64,000 nt of DNA, taken from contig JAKSGN010000023.1 of NCBI GenBank assembly GCA_024180945.1, positions 1-64,000 on the forward strand, in the 5' to 3' direction. Below, piece after piece: positions 43,499-54,810 of this stretch (position 1 is the stretch's first letter; each line of letters opens with the position of its first letter). Origin of the DNA: Macrophomina tecta (taxonomy: Eukaryota; Ascomycota; Dothideomycetes; Botryosphaeriales; Botryosphaeriaceae). The position numbers and the translations under genes are program-made. Below the pieces are notes generated by a model, which saw nothing but the letters and a program-made list of their open reading frames with translations, ran no database searches and was not told the origin of the DNA.

Positions 43499-46339
43499 AT
43501 GTCGAACTCGGCCGACAAACGGCGGCTGGCCCCTGCTTTAGGCTCTTGCTCTCCAGCGATTCCTGAGCGACTTCGCCGCCCTATTATCGATTTGCTACCC
43601 GCAGGCCAACTGTTTCCGGGATTTGAGACTGAAGTCAGAACGGACGCTCCGTTAAGGGTAAAATGGGAATGCGTCCGAGCCGCGCTTGATTCCAATTCGC
43701 CCGTCCAGCGCATGTTCCCAATTCCGCAGGGTTTTTGGGACGACTACGACAGTTTGTGGGAGCACTTGGACAGAAAAACACCTGAAGGACAATCGCAATT
43801 GCGGCTTCGCGTCAGTCCTGAAGCGTGGGAAAATGCCGTGACACCATCCGGGACAATTGTGTTGAGGGGCTCACTGACCCTGAACGGGGATAAGAAAGAC
43901 CTTTGCTTTATCTCTCAACTGGACCCTATATGTCAAGAGGGAGATGGGAGGTCATGCCGCTTTGCCCGCAGATTTGGTGGAGATAGATTCTTGACAATGA
44001 CCATATTCTTGGGCGCTCGCGCGTCTCAGAACGTCAGGGATCATCTTTCTGCGTGGCTCAAAGGAGCAAAGACATTCTTGGGTCGAACTTGGCACACTCT
44101 GTTCGTCCGAGACAAGAAACCGGGTCCGAATTGCTATGAAGTCAAATTCTTCGCCACAGCCGGCGGAGACCTTTCACCGACTCCTCTCGACTGCGTGGTT
44201 CAATGGCTTATACCGCTAAGCGATGAAGCAAATAAACGCGTGCCCGCTTGCAAGCTGTACTCTCGCATCGGGCTTGGATTTTCTAAGACCTACCCAACTG
44301 TTGCTTTCTCTCCTGACTGCATTGACGAGGTGGACGATGAGTATGGTGATGAGACCGAAGAGGATTCTCGACACAACGACCGTGACCTTGACTGGACTCT
44401 CTTCACGGAGCAGCTGCGCGCTTCGAGCCGAGGCCGAGTCATGAATGATGGGTGCGCCCGCATTTCTGTTGAAGCGGCGAATGCTTTGTGGAAGTCTTTT
44501 GACTCCCCGGATCCGGTTCCGAGTGTATTCCAAGGGCGGATCGGCAATGCTAAAGGAGTGTGGGTTAAATCCATTGACCCGGAAAAAGACGCGAGGAACC
44601 GCACTTGGATAGAGACAACCACATCGCAAAGAAAATTTCAACGCCATGAGGAGGATGGCGACGAGGCTAGCTATGATAAGCATCGCACCACGTTCGACCT
44701 TCTGGCTTGGTCAAGCCAACTGGCCTCTTCGCATCTGAGCGTCTCCCTCCTCTCAGTCCTTCGAGACAGAGGAGTCTCAGAGTCGTCAATCACACAATTT
44801 GTCTGCGCTCAGATGGATCTTGAGAAAGATCTGTTTTTCAACGCGCTTGACGACCCGATCTCTTTGCTCAAATGGACATCGGATAGGTTTCCTAACACAT
44901 CACCGGACGGCGACCTTGCGGTGTTTCAAGCAAGCATGCCGAAGTTGCGTCTGGAGAGGATTGCCCGCCTGCTCAAGGCCGGGTTTGAGCCGCGCACCTG
45001 CTCCTACCTTTCTTGGCTCATCAAGAAAGGCGTTACGGACTGGTTGAATCGTCTCGGCGAGAAGCTGGAAGTTCGGGTTCCTCGGTCGACGTCTGCCTTC
45101 GGCGTGGCTGATTTTCAGCGTGTTCTTCGACCCGGAGAGATATTTTTATCGTTTTCCCGCGCCCTGACGGATGCGCAGCTCCCGTGCTTGCACGATAGAG
45201 AGGTGCTCGTCGCTCGTTATCCTATCCACCGACACTCCGATGTCCAGAAGGTTCGCGCAGTCTACTATCCCGAGCTCGCCTCGATCCAGGATGTTGTCGT
45301 TTTCTCTACCCGCGGCTCCTTTCCGCTTGCGGAAAAGCTTTCGAATGGAGACTATGACGGAGACCGGTATTGGATCTGCTGGGAGCCTTTGCTTGTAGAG
45401 GAATTCAAGAATGCGCCTCCTCCGACACCAATCGATGCGGAAGGCCTTGGGATACGCGTGGCGTCAGAGAGTTTCTTGGATATGGACGGGATCCATGGAT
45501 TTCTCGAAAAATCCATCGATTTCCAACTCTCAGAAAAGATACTGGGACTTTGCGCAAGCTATCAGGACAAGTACGCATACAGGGTCAACGCGCTCAGCAC
45601 ACCCGAGATGGCTCGTCTATCAGACCTTCGAGATCATCTGGTTGATGCACCCAAGAACGGATACCAATTCTCCATGGGAGCTTGGAACCGCTTTCTGACC
45701 CACGGACGGTATCCCCAATACCTAAGCGACCCAGCGTACAAGACGTCAATCCACAAAGTGACCACGTACAAAAAAGACAACATTGTGGACCATGTCAAGT
45801 TCGCTGTAATGAGCGAACGTTTGCGGGATTTCAAGACCGAGGCAGAAGCGCGCCTCGCAAGAAGGAGCAGCGAAGATGAACACCCATCTAGTCTATATAG
45901 AACTAGGTACCGGAATGCTTGTGCAGAAGCAAACCACGAGATCAGAGAAGAGATCGAACGCCTGGTCGACAACCTGGACGATCTTGTACGGGATTGGAGA
46001 AAAAGAGAGTTCAGCCTCAAGCATTACGACGACGATATCGAGCGAGCGTATGCCAGGTTCCAAAATATCTCCCCGCAGAATACGGCCCACTCGGCGATTG
46101 GCGAGTGGATGGGGAGCCCTCTGCAGCACGGCTTCGCCTTCTGGGATCTTCTTAAGGCTTCGGCGCTGTACTCGAAGTTCATGAATGAGGCAATGGCCCA
46201 TTTCGTCTTCTCCATGGCAGGCCGTGAATTGCTTTTTATGAAGGCGTTCTCCGTTGATCCAGACGCGCAATTTGTCGTGTCTGATGTCATGAGCATATTG
46301 AGGGTCAAAAGGCGGAAGGATATTCGCCGGAAACTATAG
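43499..46339 (+). CDS. RNA-dependent RNA polymerase (QDE-1/RDR family)
   Basis: 946 residues, single exon, ATG 43499. The catalytic double-psi beta-barrel signature of eukaryotic RdRPs, DYDGD, is present at residues 618-622 (NGDYDGDRYWICW). It is preceded by RVPRSTSAFGVADFQRVLRPGEIFLSF and VLVARYPIHRHSDVQKVRAVYYPEL. The C-terminal helical part is complete and no stop interrupts it. These enzymes make double-stranded RNA for quelling, MSUD and antiviral RNA silencing. The protein is shorter than many fungal RdRPs, mainly at the N-terminus, and an upstream exon is possible. It may restrain the many transposons here or mycoviruses. Confidence 0.9.
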   Translation: MSNSADKRRLAPALGSCSPAIPERLRRPIIDLLPAGQLFPGFETEVRTDAPLRVKWECVRAALDSNSPVQRMFPIPQGFWDDYDSLWEHLDRKTPEGQSQLRLRVSPEAWENAVTPSGTIVLRGSLTLNGDKKDLCFISQLDPICQEGDGRSCRFARRFGGDRFLTMTIFLGARASQNVRDHLSAWLKGAKTFLGRTWHTLFVRDKKPGPNCYEVKFFATAGGDLSPTPLDCVVQWLIPLSDEANKRVPACKLYSRIGLGFSKTYPTVAFSPDCIDEVDDEYGDETEEDSRHNDRDLDWTLFTEQLRASSRGRVMNDGCARISVEAANALWKSFDSPDPVPSVFQGRIGNAKGVWVKSIDPEKDARNRTWIETTTSQRKFQRHEEDGDEASYDKHRTTFDLLAWSSQLASSHLSVSLLSVLRDRGVSESSITQFVCAQMDLEKDLFFNALDDPISLLKWTSDRFPNTSPDGDLAVFQASMPKLRLERIARLLKAGFEPRTCSYLSWLIKKGVTDWLNRLGEKLEVRVPRSTSAFGVADFQRVLRPGEIFLSFSRALTDAQLPCLHDREVLVARYPIHRHSDVQKVRAVYYPELASIQDVVVFSTRGSFPLAEKLSNGDYDGDRYWICWEPLLVEEFKNAPPPTPIDAEGLGIRVASESFLDMDGIHGFLEKSIDFQLSEKILGLCASYQDKYAYRVNALSTPEMARLSDLRDHLVDAPKNGYQFSMGAWNRFLTHGRYPQYLSDPAYKTSIHKVTTYKKDNIVDHVKFAVMSERLRDFKTEAEARLARRSSEDEHPSSLYRTRYRNACAEANHEIREEIERLVDNLDDLVRDWRKREFSLKHYDDDIERAYARFQNISPQNTAHSAIGEWMGSPLQHGFAFWDLLKASALYSKFMNEAMAHFVFSMAGRELLFMKAFSVDPDAQFVVSDVMSILRVKRRKDIRRKL

Positions 46340-47671
46340 CGGTCTCTGGTTTGTATGCTCGCGGTTCACTCTCCAGAAAGCCGATGTGTGGGAGTGCAAC
46401 AGCTCTCATCGACTTCTGTACCCAGTACTTTCTTTCTTTCTTTAAAGTATTTGGAGGAGTGCTTTCTGGCATGGATCTCTTCTATGATGTCGTGAGTCGT
46501 TTCCAGATAGTAGAAGTTCGTAGTTCTTAGGTCTCTATCCGCTCCAGCTTCGTTCTTGATTATTGTTATATCTCTTCGATTAAACATTCGAGGACTCCTC
46601 CACGAAATAAAGACTGCTAAACTACGCGAATCCCTCTCACACAGCAGTTTGCCAGAAGCCTGCTCCTGGTTCTCTTACTTGCCATACTATCACCTTGTGG
46701 CACACCGTTCGGGACCGGCGGTATTGGCCACCCAACGTCATGCTTTTGGCTAGCCAAATCAGTGCTTAGGCCCTGAAACATCGCGTGTTTTCAGGACCAG
46801 AGGGGGTCTGGGGGGCATCGCGTAATAATCTCACACCCCAGCACCTGCGCCTGCAGCCATTCCCACCACCCCCCACTATACCAGGTGAGTTCCCAAGTAC
46901 TCGCGGCCGCTCACCAGGCACACGCTCGAAGTGCTTGGGAACTCACCTGGTATTAGTGGGGGGTGGTGGGGTGGCCCGGGGAACCAGCAGGAATCGACAG
47001 ATTTTCACTTCAGCAGCATAGTGTTGAGCCTTTAGTGCGGTGGGCGCCAGAGAACCGGAGATTAATTGTATTTTGTCAACCACATCGGCCCCCAATGACG
47101 TGCTTTATTTGCTTTTGCTTACACGCATTCTTTCTTTGCTTTTCTCGCAACACAAAACACCTACCCCTACACACCTCATTTACCCCGTTTATGCGTATTT
47201 CCGTAAATCCGATTATCACTTGTATATAGCCAGCTTTCGTAGTAACAATAGAAAGGACAGCGGTGTCTTACTTTCTCGCACCGTTCGACAGATATATAGT
47301 ACAAGTGGAGCGAAGTCCACTTCTAACATTGTTCCTAACCAACAGCAAATTGTTTCCTGCCGACGTGCTTCTTTATTGTTGTCTCCGCAAAGAACGACTA
47401 CGCAAACCAAATAGTAACGACGCTCGCAAGAGAAGTTGTCAGACTTTCTTGCCTTACTACCTCAGGCATCCCATTTATCTCGAATATTCTATCCTTTAGG
47501 CAACAACACTTTTTGATGTCCAACCCCGCATCGACACTCTCCCTCGGATCTTTAGTATCCTCGGTTATGTAGCTATCACTCATGTATATAAGCAAGCCTA
47601 CCGGCCTCCCTCTTATGAGACAGGCAGAATCTACTCTCTTTCTGACCTCACTACTCTTCACTCTAAAATCC
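46340..47671. other. Intergenic region with repeats, no recognised gene
   Basis: Holds a ttctttctttcttt run, the TTTGGCTAGCCAAA/gggggtctgg motif pair (46744-46803), a short CCTGAAA...TTTTCAGG hairpin near 46772-46796 and the inverted repeat at 46862-46971. Open frames near 47040-47414 (+) and 47398-47688 (-) have no domain I recognise. The expected G-domain start of the dynamin-like gene is not found here. Confidence 0.5.
46862..46971. repeat. ~40-bp imperfect inverted repeat
   Basis: The left arm (46862-46900) and right arm (46930-46971) are reverse complements apart from one inserted base and one substitution. Both contain ACCAGGTGAGTTCCCAAG or its complement next to a CCCACCACCCCCCACT block. 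The 29-bp spacer is GC-rich. It could be a MITE or the two ends of a collapsed transposon. Confidence 0.8.
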
Positions 47672-49513
47672 AACAGAAGTTGACCCAAAGGGCTTCCGGA
47701 CTCTTGGTATAATCACCAAGCCAGACACATTGCATGCGGGGTCGGAGAGCGAGATGATGTTCCTTAATCTTGCAAGAAACGAGGAAGTCGTCTTCCGGCT
47801 TGGCTGGCATGTTCTTAGGAATAGGGACTATGACAGCCGAGATTGCTCCATCACAGAACGTGACCAACAAGAAAGAGAATTCTTCTCCCAGGGGGTCTGG
47901 ACATCTCTTTCGCCGAGCTTCGTCGGCATAGGCGCATTAAAACCTCGTCTAAGCACCATCCTCAAGGACTAAATCGTATCCGAGCTTCCCGGTCTCATCC
48001 GAGATGTGCAGTCTGGTATTGAAGATTGCAAAACAAGGCTGCGCCGACTGGGAGAGGCAAGAGGGACGCTGCATGAACAACGGCAGTACCTGGTGCGTGT
48101 TAGCCGTTCCTTCTCGTCACTGGTTAAGGCAGCGCTAGATGGCACATATTCCGACGAATTCTTCGGCGATGCGATGACCGAGGTGGGCTTCAGCAAGCGA
48201 CTGCGAGCCGTGATCCAGAACTGTCTGTTGGATTTTGCAGATGACATGCGTTGCGAGGGTCATAGCCAGAAAATCATCGAAGACGATTCCATCGTAGATG
48301 ATATAATGGTTCCGAGGCAAATCACCCTCTCCGATTTTCTCGATCATGTGCGCGACTTGATGACGAGGACCCGAGGACGCGAACTGCCGGGAACTTTCAA
48401 TCCCCTCATCGTTGGGGATCTTTTTTTTCAACAGTCAAAGCCATGGAAGCAGCTTGCAGACCGCTTTTGCAGCAGGATCCTAGATGCTATTAGGACCTTT
48501 CTTGAGTTGGTCCTAGAGCGTACAGCGGACGAGAGCACGAGTGAGGGGCTTCTACGTGAGGTCGTTGACCCAGCCGTGGAGAAATGCACAGTGTTTCTTC
48601 AGAACAAAATCAGGGAGATTCTGCGTCCCCATCAAAGAGGCCACCCAATCACGTATAACCACTACTTTTCAGAGACTGTGCAGAAAGCGCGAAAAGAACA
48701 CTCCCGAAAGGAACAGGCCAAGAAGGTTAATGCATTCTTCCGCCACAAAGGAAGTGATTCCGAATGCATATATCGAGAGTTCACTACTGGCGACCTTCTG
48801 CAAGCGCTCAGCCCACAAATGGAGGTGGACATGGATCGCTTTGCATGCTCTGAAGCAATGCAGTGCATGAATGTATACTACAAAGTAAGTGTAGTCTTTA
48901 AAAATACTCTTAAGATGAGTGCACATAACATTCTAGTACATGTTCACAAATATTCGACGCAGGTGGCCATGAAAGTCATGGTGGACAATTTTGCCGCTCT
49001 GGGAATCGAACAGTGCCTCCTTGAAAACCTCTCCGAAATATTTTCGCCGGACAATGTGATGGAACTTGATGAAAGTTTCATCAGAATCATTGCTGCAGAA
49101 TCTGAAGCCTCGTCTTCCGAACGGGCCTATGCAACGAAGAAGCTTAATAGTCTTGAGGCGGCTTTACGATCTTTGATACGCCTTGCCAGACAGAAGCTTG
49201 CAGGTGAGTCTACTGATTGTAATGGACTAGCTTTCATGTTTCACCTTGTAGAAGTGCTGATGAACGTGCTGTAGTTCGACTTGAGGAAGCATTTGACAAT
49301 CAGAAAAAGGATGATGAAGCTTCTGTTGACCAAGCAGAAATCAAGATCCCCGAAGCAGATCAGGATACTAGAGTTGGCACGCCTCCGTGCGTGGAAGAGA
49401 ATACATATGAACCACTCCCCAGCCCCTCATCTTGCGGAACTGACGGCCACGTCCCTGCGGTTGATTCGCCGGTCGCAAGCGGTTTCAAGAGGAAAAAGCC
49501 TTTTCGCCGATAA
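47672..49513 (+). pseudogene. Dynamin-like GTPase (Mx/Vps1-type), N-terminus lost, internal stop
   Basis: Starts at VDPKGFRTLGIITKPDTLH, the end of a dynamin G domain (TKPD is the G4 motif). It continues through the stalk (DCKTRLRRLGEARGTLHEQR...) to a GED-like end (VAMKVMVDNFAALGIEQCLL). Introns: 48885-48962 (78 nt) and 49204-49274 (71 nt); the 3' exon adds an acidic tail to a stop at 49511-49513. The P-loop and switch regions are absent, with a stop directly before this segment. An in-frame TAA at 47970-47972 breaks the stalk entry where a CAA codon is likely. Intact relatives remodel membranes, and animal Mx proteins restrict viruses; this copy is almost certainly dead. Confidence 0.8.
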
Positions 49514-50696
49514 ATGAGGTAGTTTATAGCTAATGGAGTTCCGTCGATTCGCTTATCTACGGAAGGCTGTGCGAGTCGAGCTGGGGTTTTATTTATCGTA
49601 TGCCGTCTAACCGCGAGCCGATTGGATCGCCATGACCGCTCTGCAGCGTAGCGAAGGAGCCAGGTGCAACCCGCTTGACCACTCCTGCCATAGGAGATGT
49701 TGGCCCTGGCCAGGTGTTGGAGCGAGGCGACCTTGGCTCGCTTCAATAGCAGCGGGGATATCGCCAGACCTAGTCCAAAACTCCAAAGCGCTCAAAGCGC
49801 TCAAAGCGCTCAAACCCTGTACTACCACCGACGCCAACGGCAATAACGAGGACAGCTGCTGTGACTGTAGAGCTATGGTTGTCGGAGACGGTGGCAAGGA
49901 CGGTCCTCGCCGGAGACCGCTGCCGAGGTGTGCTGTTGCGCGGCGCAGCTGCAAAAGGCAATGATGCAACGTTGTTGATGGGTTAACGTAGCACCCCCAT
50001 CGGCAGGCCTGAGCGAAGCGCCAACGTCAGGGTTATAGCCACAACGGTACCTTTCCCGGTTGGCCAGAGTGGGCCACACCGCGCAGGTCGTTTGCCCCAG
50101 GCTCACCCACGGGTTAGCGCGCACGCTTACTGGCGGCCATTGTAGGGTGGATGTCAGCAGCCGCCCAGCCACCCGGTTTTCTCCGCAACCAACGTCGCTG
50201 CTAAGTTGCTAATGGCTCACCAGGGCGCGATCCGGCCGCTTGGATCGCCAGTTAGCCTTCCCAGTTTCCAAGACGCATGAACTCTCCGGCATGCACCTAT
50301 ATGCAAGATTCCATTGAAATTTGGGCCAACTCATCTTCTCCCACGCAGTCAGTGCAGGCACGGATAGCTGCAGCCTTTAGCTAACCGCATTCAGCGTCGG
50401 GCCAGGGCAGCGAGACTTAAGTGGGTATTAGCCCGGGCAGTGACAGCAGTTATCGTACCCACAACACAAATCTTCCACACCGAGCCAGCAGAGTGCCTTA
50501 ACGTCGATCGCAGATTTAAGTGTGCACACCGCACACGGTAATATCACTTCAGGCCCAAATCGTTCTCCCTGTATATCGACATCGCTCATTGGTCAGTTTC
50601 TATTGAAGCACATCGAGATGAACGAACCAACAGTGTAGTTTCCACACTAGGTAAACTCATCACTATCGCTCCAAACGCATCGGAAAAGTCAGAACA
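49514..50696. other. Intergenic region, no recognised gene
   Basis: About 1.2 kb. The only structure I see is four tandem copies of a 10-mer (caaagcgct, near 49782-49812). It includes the upstream region of the zinc-finger gene. Confidence 0.4.
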
Positions 50697-51872
50697 ATGC
50701 CGACTTGTCACTGCGGCCGTCACTTCTCCAATGCCGATGCACTTGGCCAGCACCAAAGAACCAAACTCCACGGCTACTGTAAGCTTTGCGACCGTACCTT
50801 CCGTACGCCCAGTGGGCTTGCACAACACAACTCGGACCTCCATAATTGGCTCTGCGGCCACTGCAATCGGAAATTTAGCGCCCAAAAAAGTCTCGCACAT
50901 CACCAGCGGTCAACAGGTCACTGCTATTGCCGCGAGTGCAATCGTCTCTTCGTCCACAATGACGCGCTGGGCCAGCATCTCCGCTCCTCCATCCATGCTA
51001 CTCAGTTCCACTGTTGCGATTGCGATCGCGACTTCGTCAACGAGCAGGCCTTACGACAGCATCTCACTGATAAGACTCACAAGATCACGCGATGCCAAGT
51101 TTCTGGTTACGCATGCGAGAAATGTGATCGTGATTTTGGGGACGAACGAGCATTGGAGCAACATCGAAAATCATTAGCTCACCAGCCTCTCAGCAACTTG
51201 AAGTGCGTCGCTGGTGGCAGTGGACAGCGGGAATGTCAGAAAAGATTCACCAGTCCGTCCGCCCTGCTACATCATCTAGAAAGTGGGGCATGCCGATCCG
51301 GAATGACGCGCCGGATGTTGAACGCGGTGGTGCAAACGAACGATGTCGATCGTATTATCAGCAGCCTTGATAAGGGATCAAACGACAAATTGCTCCGGGC
51401 CACAGGTCTACAGACCACAAGCAGCTGCAGGCCTGCCACACCGACGACAGAGTTGGATGATACTATCATCCTGACGCCTAGCGGCAGCTCTACTGGGGAT
51501 CGCTTCTCACCGCACATACTAACTCCACAATCTGATTTATCGGAAAGCCTGATGAACTTACGTTCAACGTCCTTGTCGAAAGTTTGCCCTCTCTGCCCTT
51601 CATCCCGTCGTTCATTCTCCACAGCTGAATCTCTCCGCCAACACCTTGCATCCCCCGCTCATGCACTTCGGATTTTCCATTGCCCAGTTTTCCTCCAATC
51701 ACCTGTGTTCAGGCCTACAACAATAAAATACTTCTCCACACTTAGCGGGCTAGCGCAGCATCTCGAGAGTGGTGCTTGCCAAGGTGGGATGGACACATTC
51801 CATCAGGCAGCAAAATATATTGAAAAGAAACTGAAGAAGTCGGGTATGACTGAGGTAGAGCTCTTGATGTAG
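50697..51872 (+). CDS. Multi-C2H2 zinc-finger protein
   Basis: 391 residues, single exon. The N-terminal half has five to six closely spaced fingers of the CxxCxxxFxxxxxLxxHxxxxxH type (CHCGRHFSNADALGQHQRTKLH, then YCKLCDRTF..., LCGHCNRKF..., YCRECNRLF..., HCCDCDRDF..., ACEKCDRDF...). Two more degenerate fingers lie in the C-terminal half (CPLCPSSRRSFSTAESLRQHLASPAH). The many His-x4-His spacings suggest a nucleic-acid-binding protein, possibly dsRNA-binding or DNA-binding. No activation domain is obvious. The function is unknown. Confidence 0.8.
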   Translation: MPTCHCGRHFSNADALGQHQRTKLHGYCKLCDRTFRTPSGLAQHNSDLHNWLCGHCNRKFSAQKSLAHHQRSTGHCYCRECNRLFVHNDALGQHLRSSIHATQFHCCDCDRDFVNEQALRQHLTDKTHKITRCQVSGYACEKCDRDFGDERALEQHRKSLAHQPLSNLKCVAGGSGQRECQKRFTSPSALLHHLESGACRSGMTRRMLNAVVQTNDVDRIISSLDKGSNDKLLRATGLQTTSSCRPATPTTELDDTIILTPSGSSTGDRFSPHILTPQSDLSESLMNLRSTSLSKVCPLCPSSRRSFSTAESLRQHLASPAHALRIFHCPVFLQSPVFRPTTIKYFSTLSGLAQHLESGACQGGMDTFHQAAKYIEKKLKKSGMTEVELLM

Positions 51873-52389
51873 GGAGTCGTCTGTATGCCCCTAAAGGAAG
51901 AGCGCGAGTTGTCCGAATGTGAAGCAAGTGCTGAAGGAAATTATCAATAGGCCGAATCCGCCGTAAATGGGAAGGTCAAGCAGTTATGCGGAGACAGGAG
52001 GAGATAGTTCTACGATCTTAGCGCAATGGAAGGTGGTTTGAAGAGACAGCACATACCATTATCCAGTAGATACACATAAGGAGGCCACTTCGGATAAGAA
52101 TCCTCCGAGGGCGTCTGGTGAGGAGCGAAGCGGTTGTGAGGCGGCCATTCGAATGTAAGGGTCATGTTTGTTCTTGAGCGTTCTTGTTGACTTTGAAGTA
52201 TGGAAAGCTTGAATGGAGCTGTGAATATATTCTCTGAGTTACCAATGCTGGATGTGCCCATATGCGCTTGGATGAGGTTTTTTTCGGTATATATGTTCTA
52301 TTTTCTAGCCTGTGGGTGCTGCCTGGGCTGGTATAATTCCGGATGTGGTAAGGCCGCCGTCGTTCCTCTAGTGACAAGGGTGCCTTGCA
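51873..52389. other. Intergenic region, nothing recognised
   Basis: About 500 bp between the zinc-finger gene and the hAT left end. No supportable feature. Confidence 0.4.
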
Positions 52390-52602
52390 CAGTGTAGTTT
52401 TCAATCCTGTCAATCCCTATCAATCGATATCGACGATTGAATTGAATTGAGATGGAATTGACAGAAAATTGATCAATCCTCCTGGAATTTCCGCCACCGG
52501 GGCGCCACCCCTCTTCTATCACAGATATCACAACGCCAACTCCCACTGTGGCTTATTGGCAGGACAACCAGTGGAAAAAAAAAATTCAATTTCAAAGTCT
52601 AA

Positions 52603-54810
52603 TCAAGCATTTCGATGCCAGCTCTTTATACATTCGAGCATTTCAATTGTTTGAGCGGATAACTGCGCTCTATTGTTACGACGGACCCGACCGTGTTGGG
52701 TTTCAGCCGGTGCGTAAGACCATTCGGCCAACCTCCCGTCGACTCTCAGTCGACAAAAGGTTCAGCAATGATCAGCCTAGTGGCTGATCGTGCCCCAACA
52801 ACTCTATATACAGGTAGGTCCGTAACATCTATCCCATGAGATTGTACGACGAGCTCCTGAAAAGACTCGCTCCGCCTCGTCACTCATTGCTGGGATTGAG
52901 AGGATATCAAGTGCCATTCTTGAAAGCCTTGGAAAGCGTCTTCTTTGTGGCTCTTGTAGCCACCACTCAATAGCACTCATATTCCCGAGGTCGTAAGGCT
53001 CTTGATCGCAATAGTCATCAAACTCATCCAGGCTGCGTGGCCGAGAGTAACCCTCCAGGTCTCGTGCAATCTTACGGAATGCGGAGACTGGCTTTTGAGT
53101 CTCTTGACTCGCTTCGACTTCGTATGATGGTATTACAGGAAGGTGTGTGCTATCCCGGTAGCCCCGCCAAAGCTTTCTGACGCTATTGATGGCCCTTTTT
53201 TGCCAGGATGCTTTCCAGTTGCTTTGGATATACTTCGTACGGCGGTTTGGATGAAGTATGATACCAGCGGCATAGAGAGGTGAGTCATCTGTCTTGCTAT
53301 AATACTTGTCGAGAGTCTCCCAGCTACTGGTAATCCGAGAACAGAGCTCCTTGTCGTCTTTGAACTCATCGAGCGCCGATTCCAGGTGCCTGATCAGCAC
53401 ATCCATAGTGAAGAGCACAAAGTCGATTGTCGCCTTATGTCCTTGGCAGTACAGAGTTGCCTCCTGAAACGGCCCCAGAAACGTCTGGATAGTACGAATC
53501 TTTGGCCAGTCTAGGGGAGACAGGAAGTCATCCTTCAGGTCCGCCCAATAGGCTTTGCAGAACTCGTCAATCTTGCTTTCATACTTGAGTGCAATATCGC
53601 ACATGCTGGTCCAGCTATTCCATCTTGTACGGTTGTCCAGCGGAATCAACCTTCCCACCAGGTCGATGAAGGCCTGAGTGCGGCCGCTTGATGCTCGCAC
53701 GAAGACAACGATGTTGTGAAGCTTGCCTAGGGGACCCATAACTCGAAATGACTGCCGTAAGGCTTCGGTAGCTCCAACTGGGCCATCTCTCGCGATAATC
53801 TCCTGCTCTTCGAATGAGTCCAGCTCCTCCACCTGCATGAAATTGTGGAAGAGGAATGCCTGAACGGCCAAATTAATTATATGGCCAATGCAACGTATAC
53901 GATGAGTAAGTATGTCCCAAGGGACATCTTGTTCTTCAAGATAGCCACCAATCGCAGAACAAAGAGTATCGTTTGAGCTTGCGTTGTCGCTAATGATGGA
54001 TCCAATCTTTTAAACGATGCCGAAGTCTTCGAGAATTGGTTTGAGAGCCTTAAATTGCTCCTCTCCAGCATGATTAGGAATCGTGCGAAGACCAATGAGA
54101 AGCCTGGACACTTCGGTTTCGCCTTCTGCAATGTAATGGGCGCAGATTCCAAGCAGAAGGAGCCTATTGGGAGATGACCATACATCGACTGCAAGATTGA
54201 CCTTTGAGATCGACGACTGAAGCCTCTTTCGTATGGAATCTTTCCGGCATTCGTAGAGCATCTTGATCTTCTTTCTGACCTCCGAGTGTGCGGTTGTGAT
54301 GCAGCCTTCGACCTCCGGGTTGAGAAGTTGGCAAAAGGCGTGAAATTCGGGCCACTCCACAATACGAAATGACAGATTCCGCGCAATGATTAACGTAGCC
54401 AGCGCCTCCGTGATGACCTCCTTGTTAAGAACCTTTCGAAAGACTTGAGCGTCTATCTTTTGCGACGTTTGCCCTGCTGATGCCGCCTTTAAGTAAAGGC
54501 GTTCGAGCTGGTCGGCGGTTGGTTTACAAATCGCTCCAGGCTCTTCCACGACAGTGATTCCATGGACACTTGCGAGATGGTTTCGAAATGTGTTGCTTGC
54601 CTGGCTTCGATAGCCATTCGTACAGTATTTGCAATAGGAAAGTCGGTTTTTCCCTTCCTTTTCCGGTTCATTTGGCCCTGGCTGACGACAGTGTGCCCTC
54701 GTTGCAGATGCTGCAGTTCCTCTTGTATTTCTGGATCGTGATGTTGCCTCGGTGGTGAGAGAGTCCTCAACGGAAAGGTTTGTAAAAGACGAATTGAGCT
54801 CGTCATCCAT
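52603..54810 (-). pseudogene. hAT transposase with one stop codon and a solo-LTR insertion
   Basis: ATG 54810 (MDDELNSSF). It has a BED-like zinc finger (CKYCTNGYRS...H...H), then the hAT core. A single in-frame TAA at 54012-54010 precedes KIGSIISDNASSND; beyond it the same frame is open through LDNRTRWNSW and the dimerisation motif (MALDILSIPAMSDEAERVF). The end of the gene is split by a 154-bp solo LTR: past the LTR the same frame resumes (AQLSAQTIEMLECIKSWH) to a stop at 52605-52603. There are therefore two separate lesions in an otherwise well-kept gene. Confidence 0.85.
52674..52827. repeat. Solo LTR (154 bp) with 5-bp target duplication
   Basis: The sequence begins TGTTACGACGGACC and ends GGTCCGTAACA, giving TG...CA ends with partly inverted termini. 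It is flanked by TCTAT at 52669-52673 and TCTAT at 52828-52832. It lies inside the hAT transposase coding region. A solo LTR forms by recombination between the two LTRs of a retrotransposon. Confidence 0.88.

Noticed and set aside
47398..47688. Minus-strand frame as part of a retrotransposon or of the dynamin-like gene
   Set aside because: No motif of either family could be recognised; kept only as a note on the intergenic region.
49204..49251. 48-nt version of the last dynamin-like intron
   Set aside because: It leads straight to a stop, whereas the acceptor at 49274 keeps a long acidic C-terminal tail in frame.
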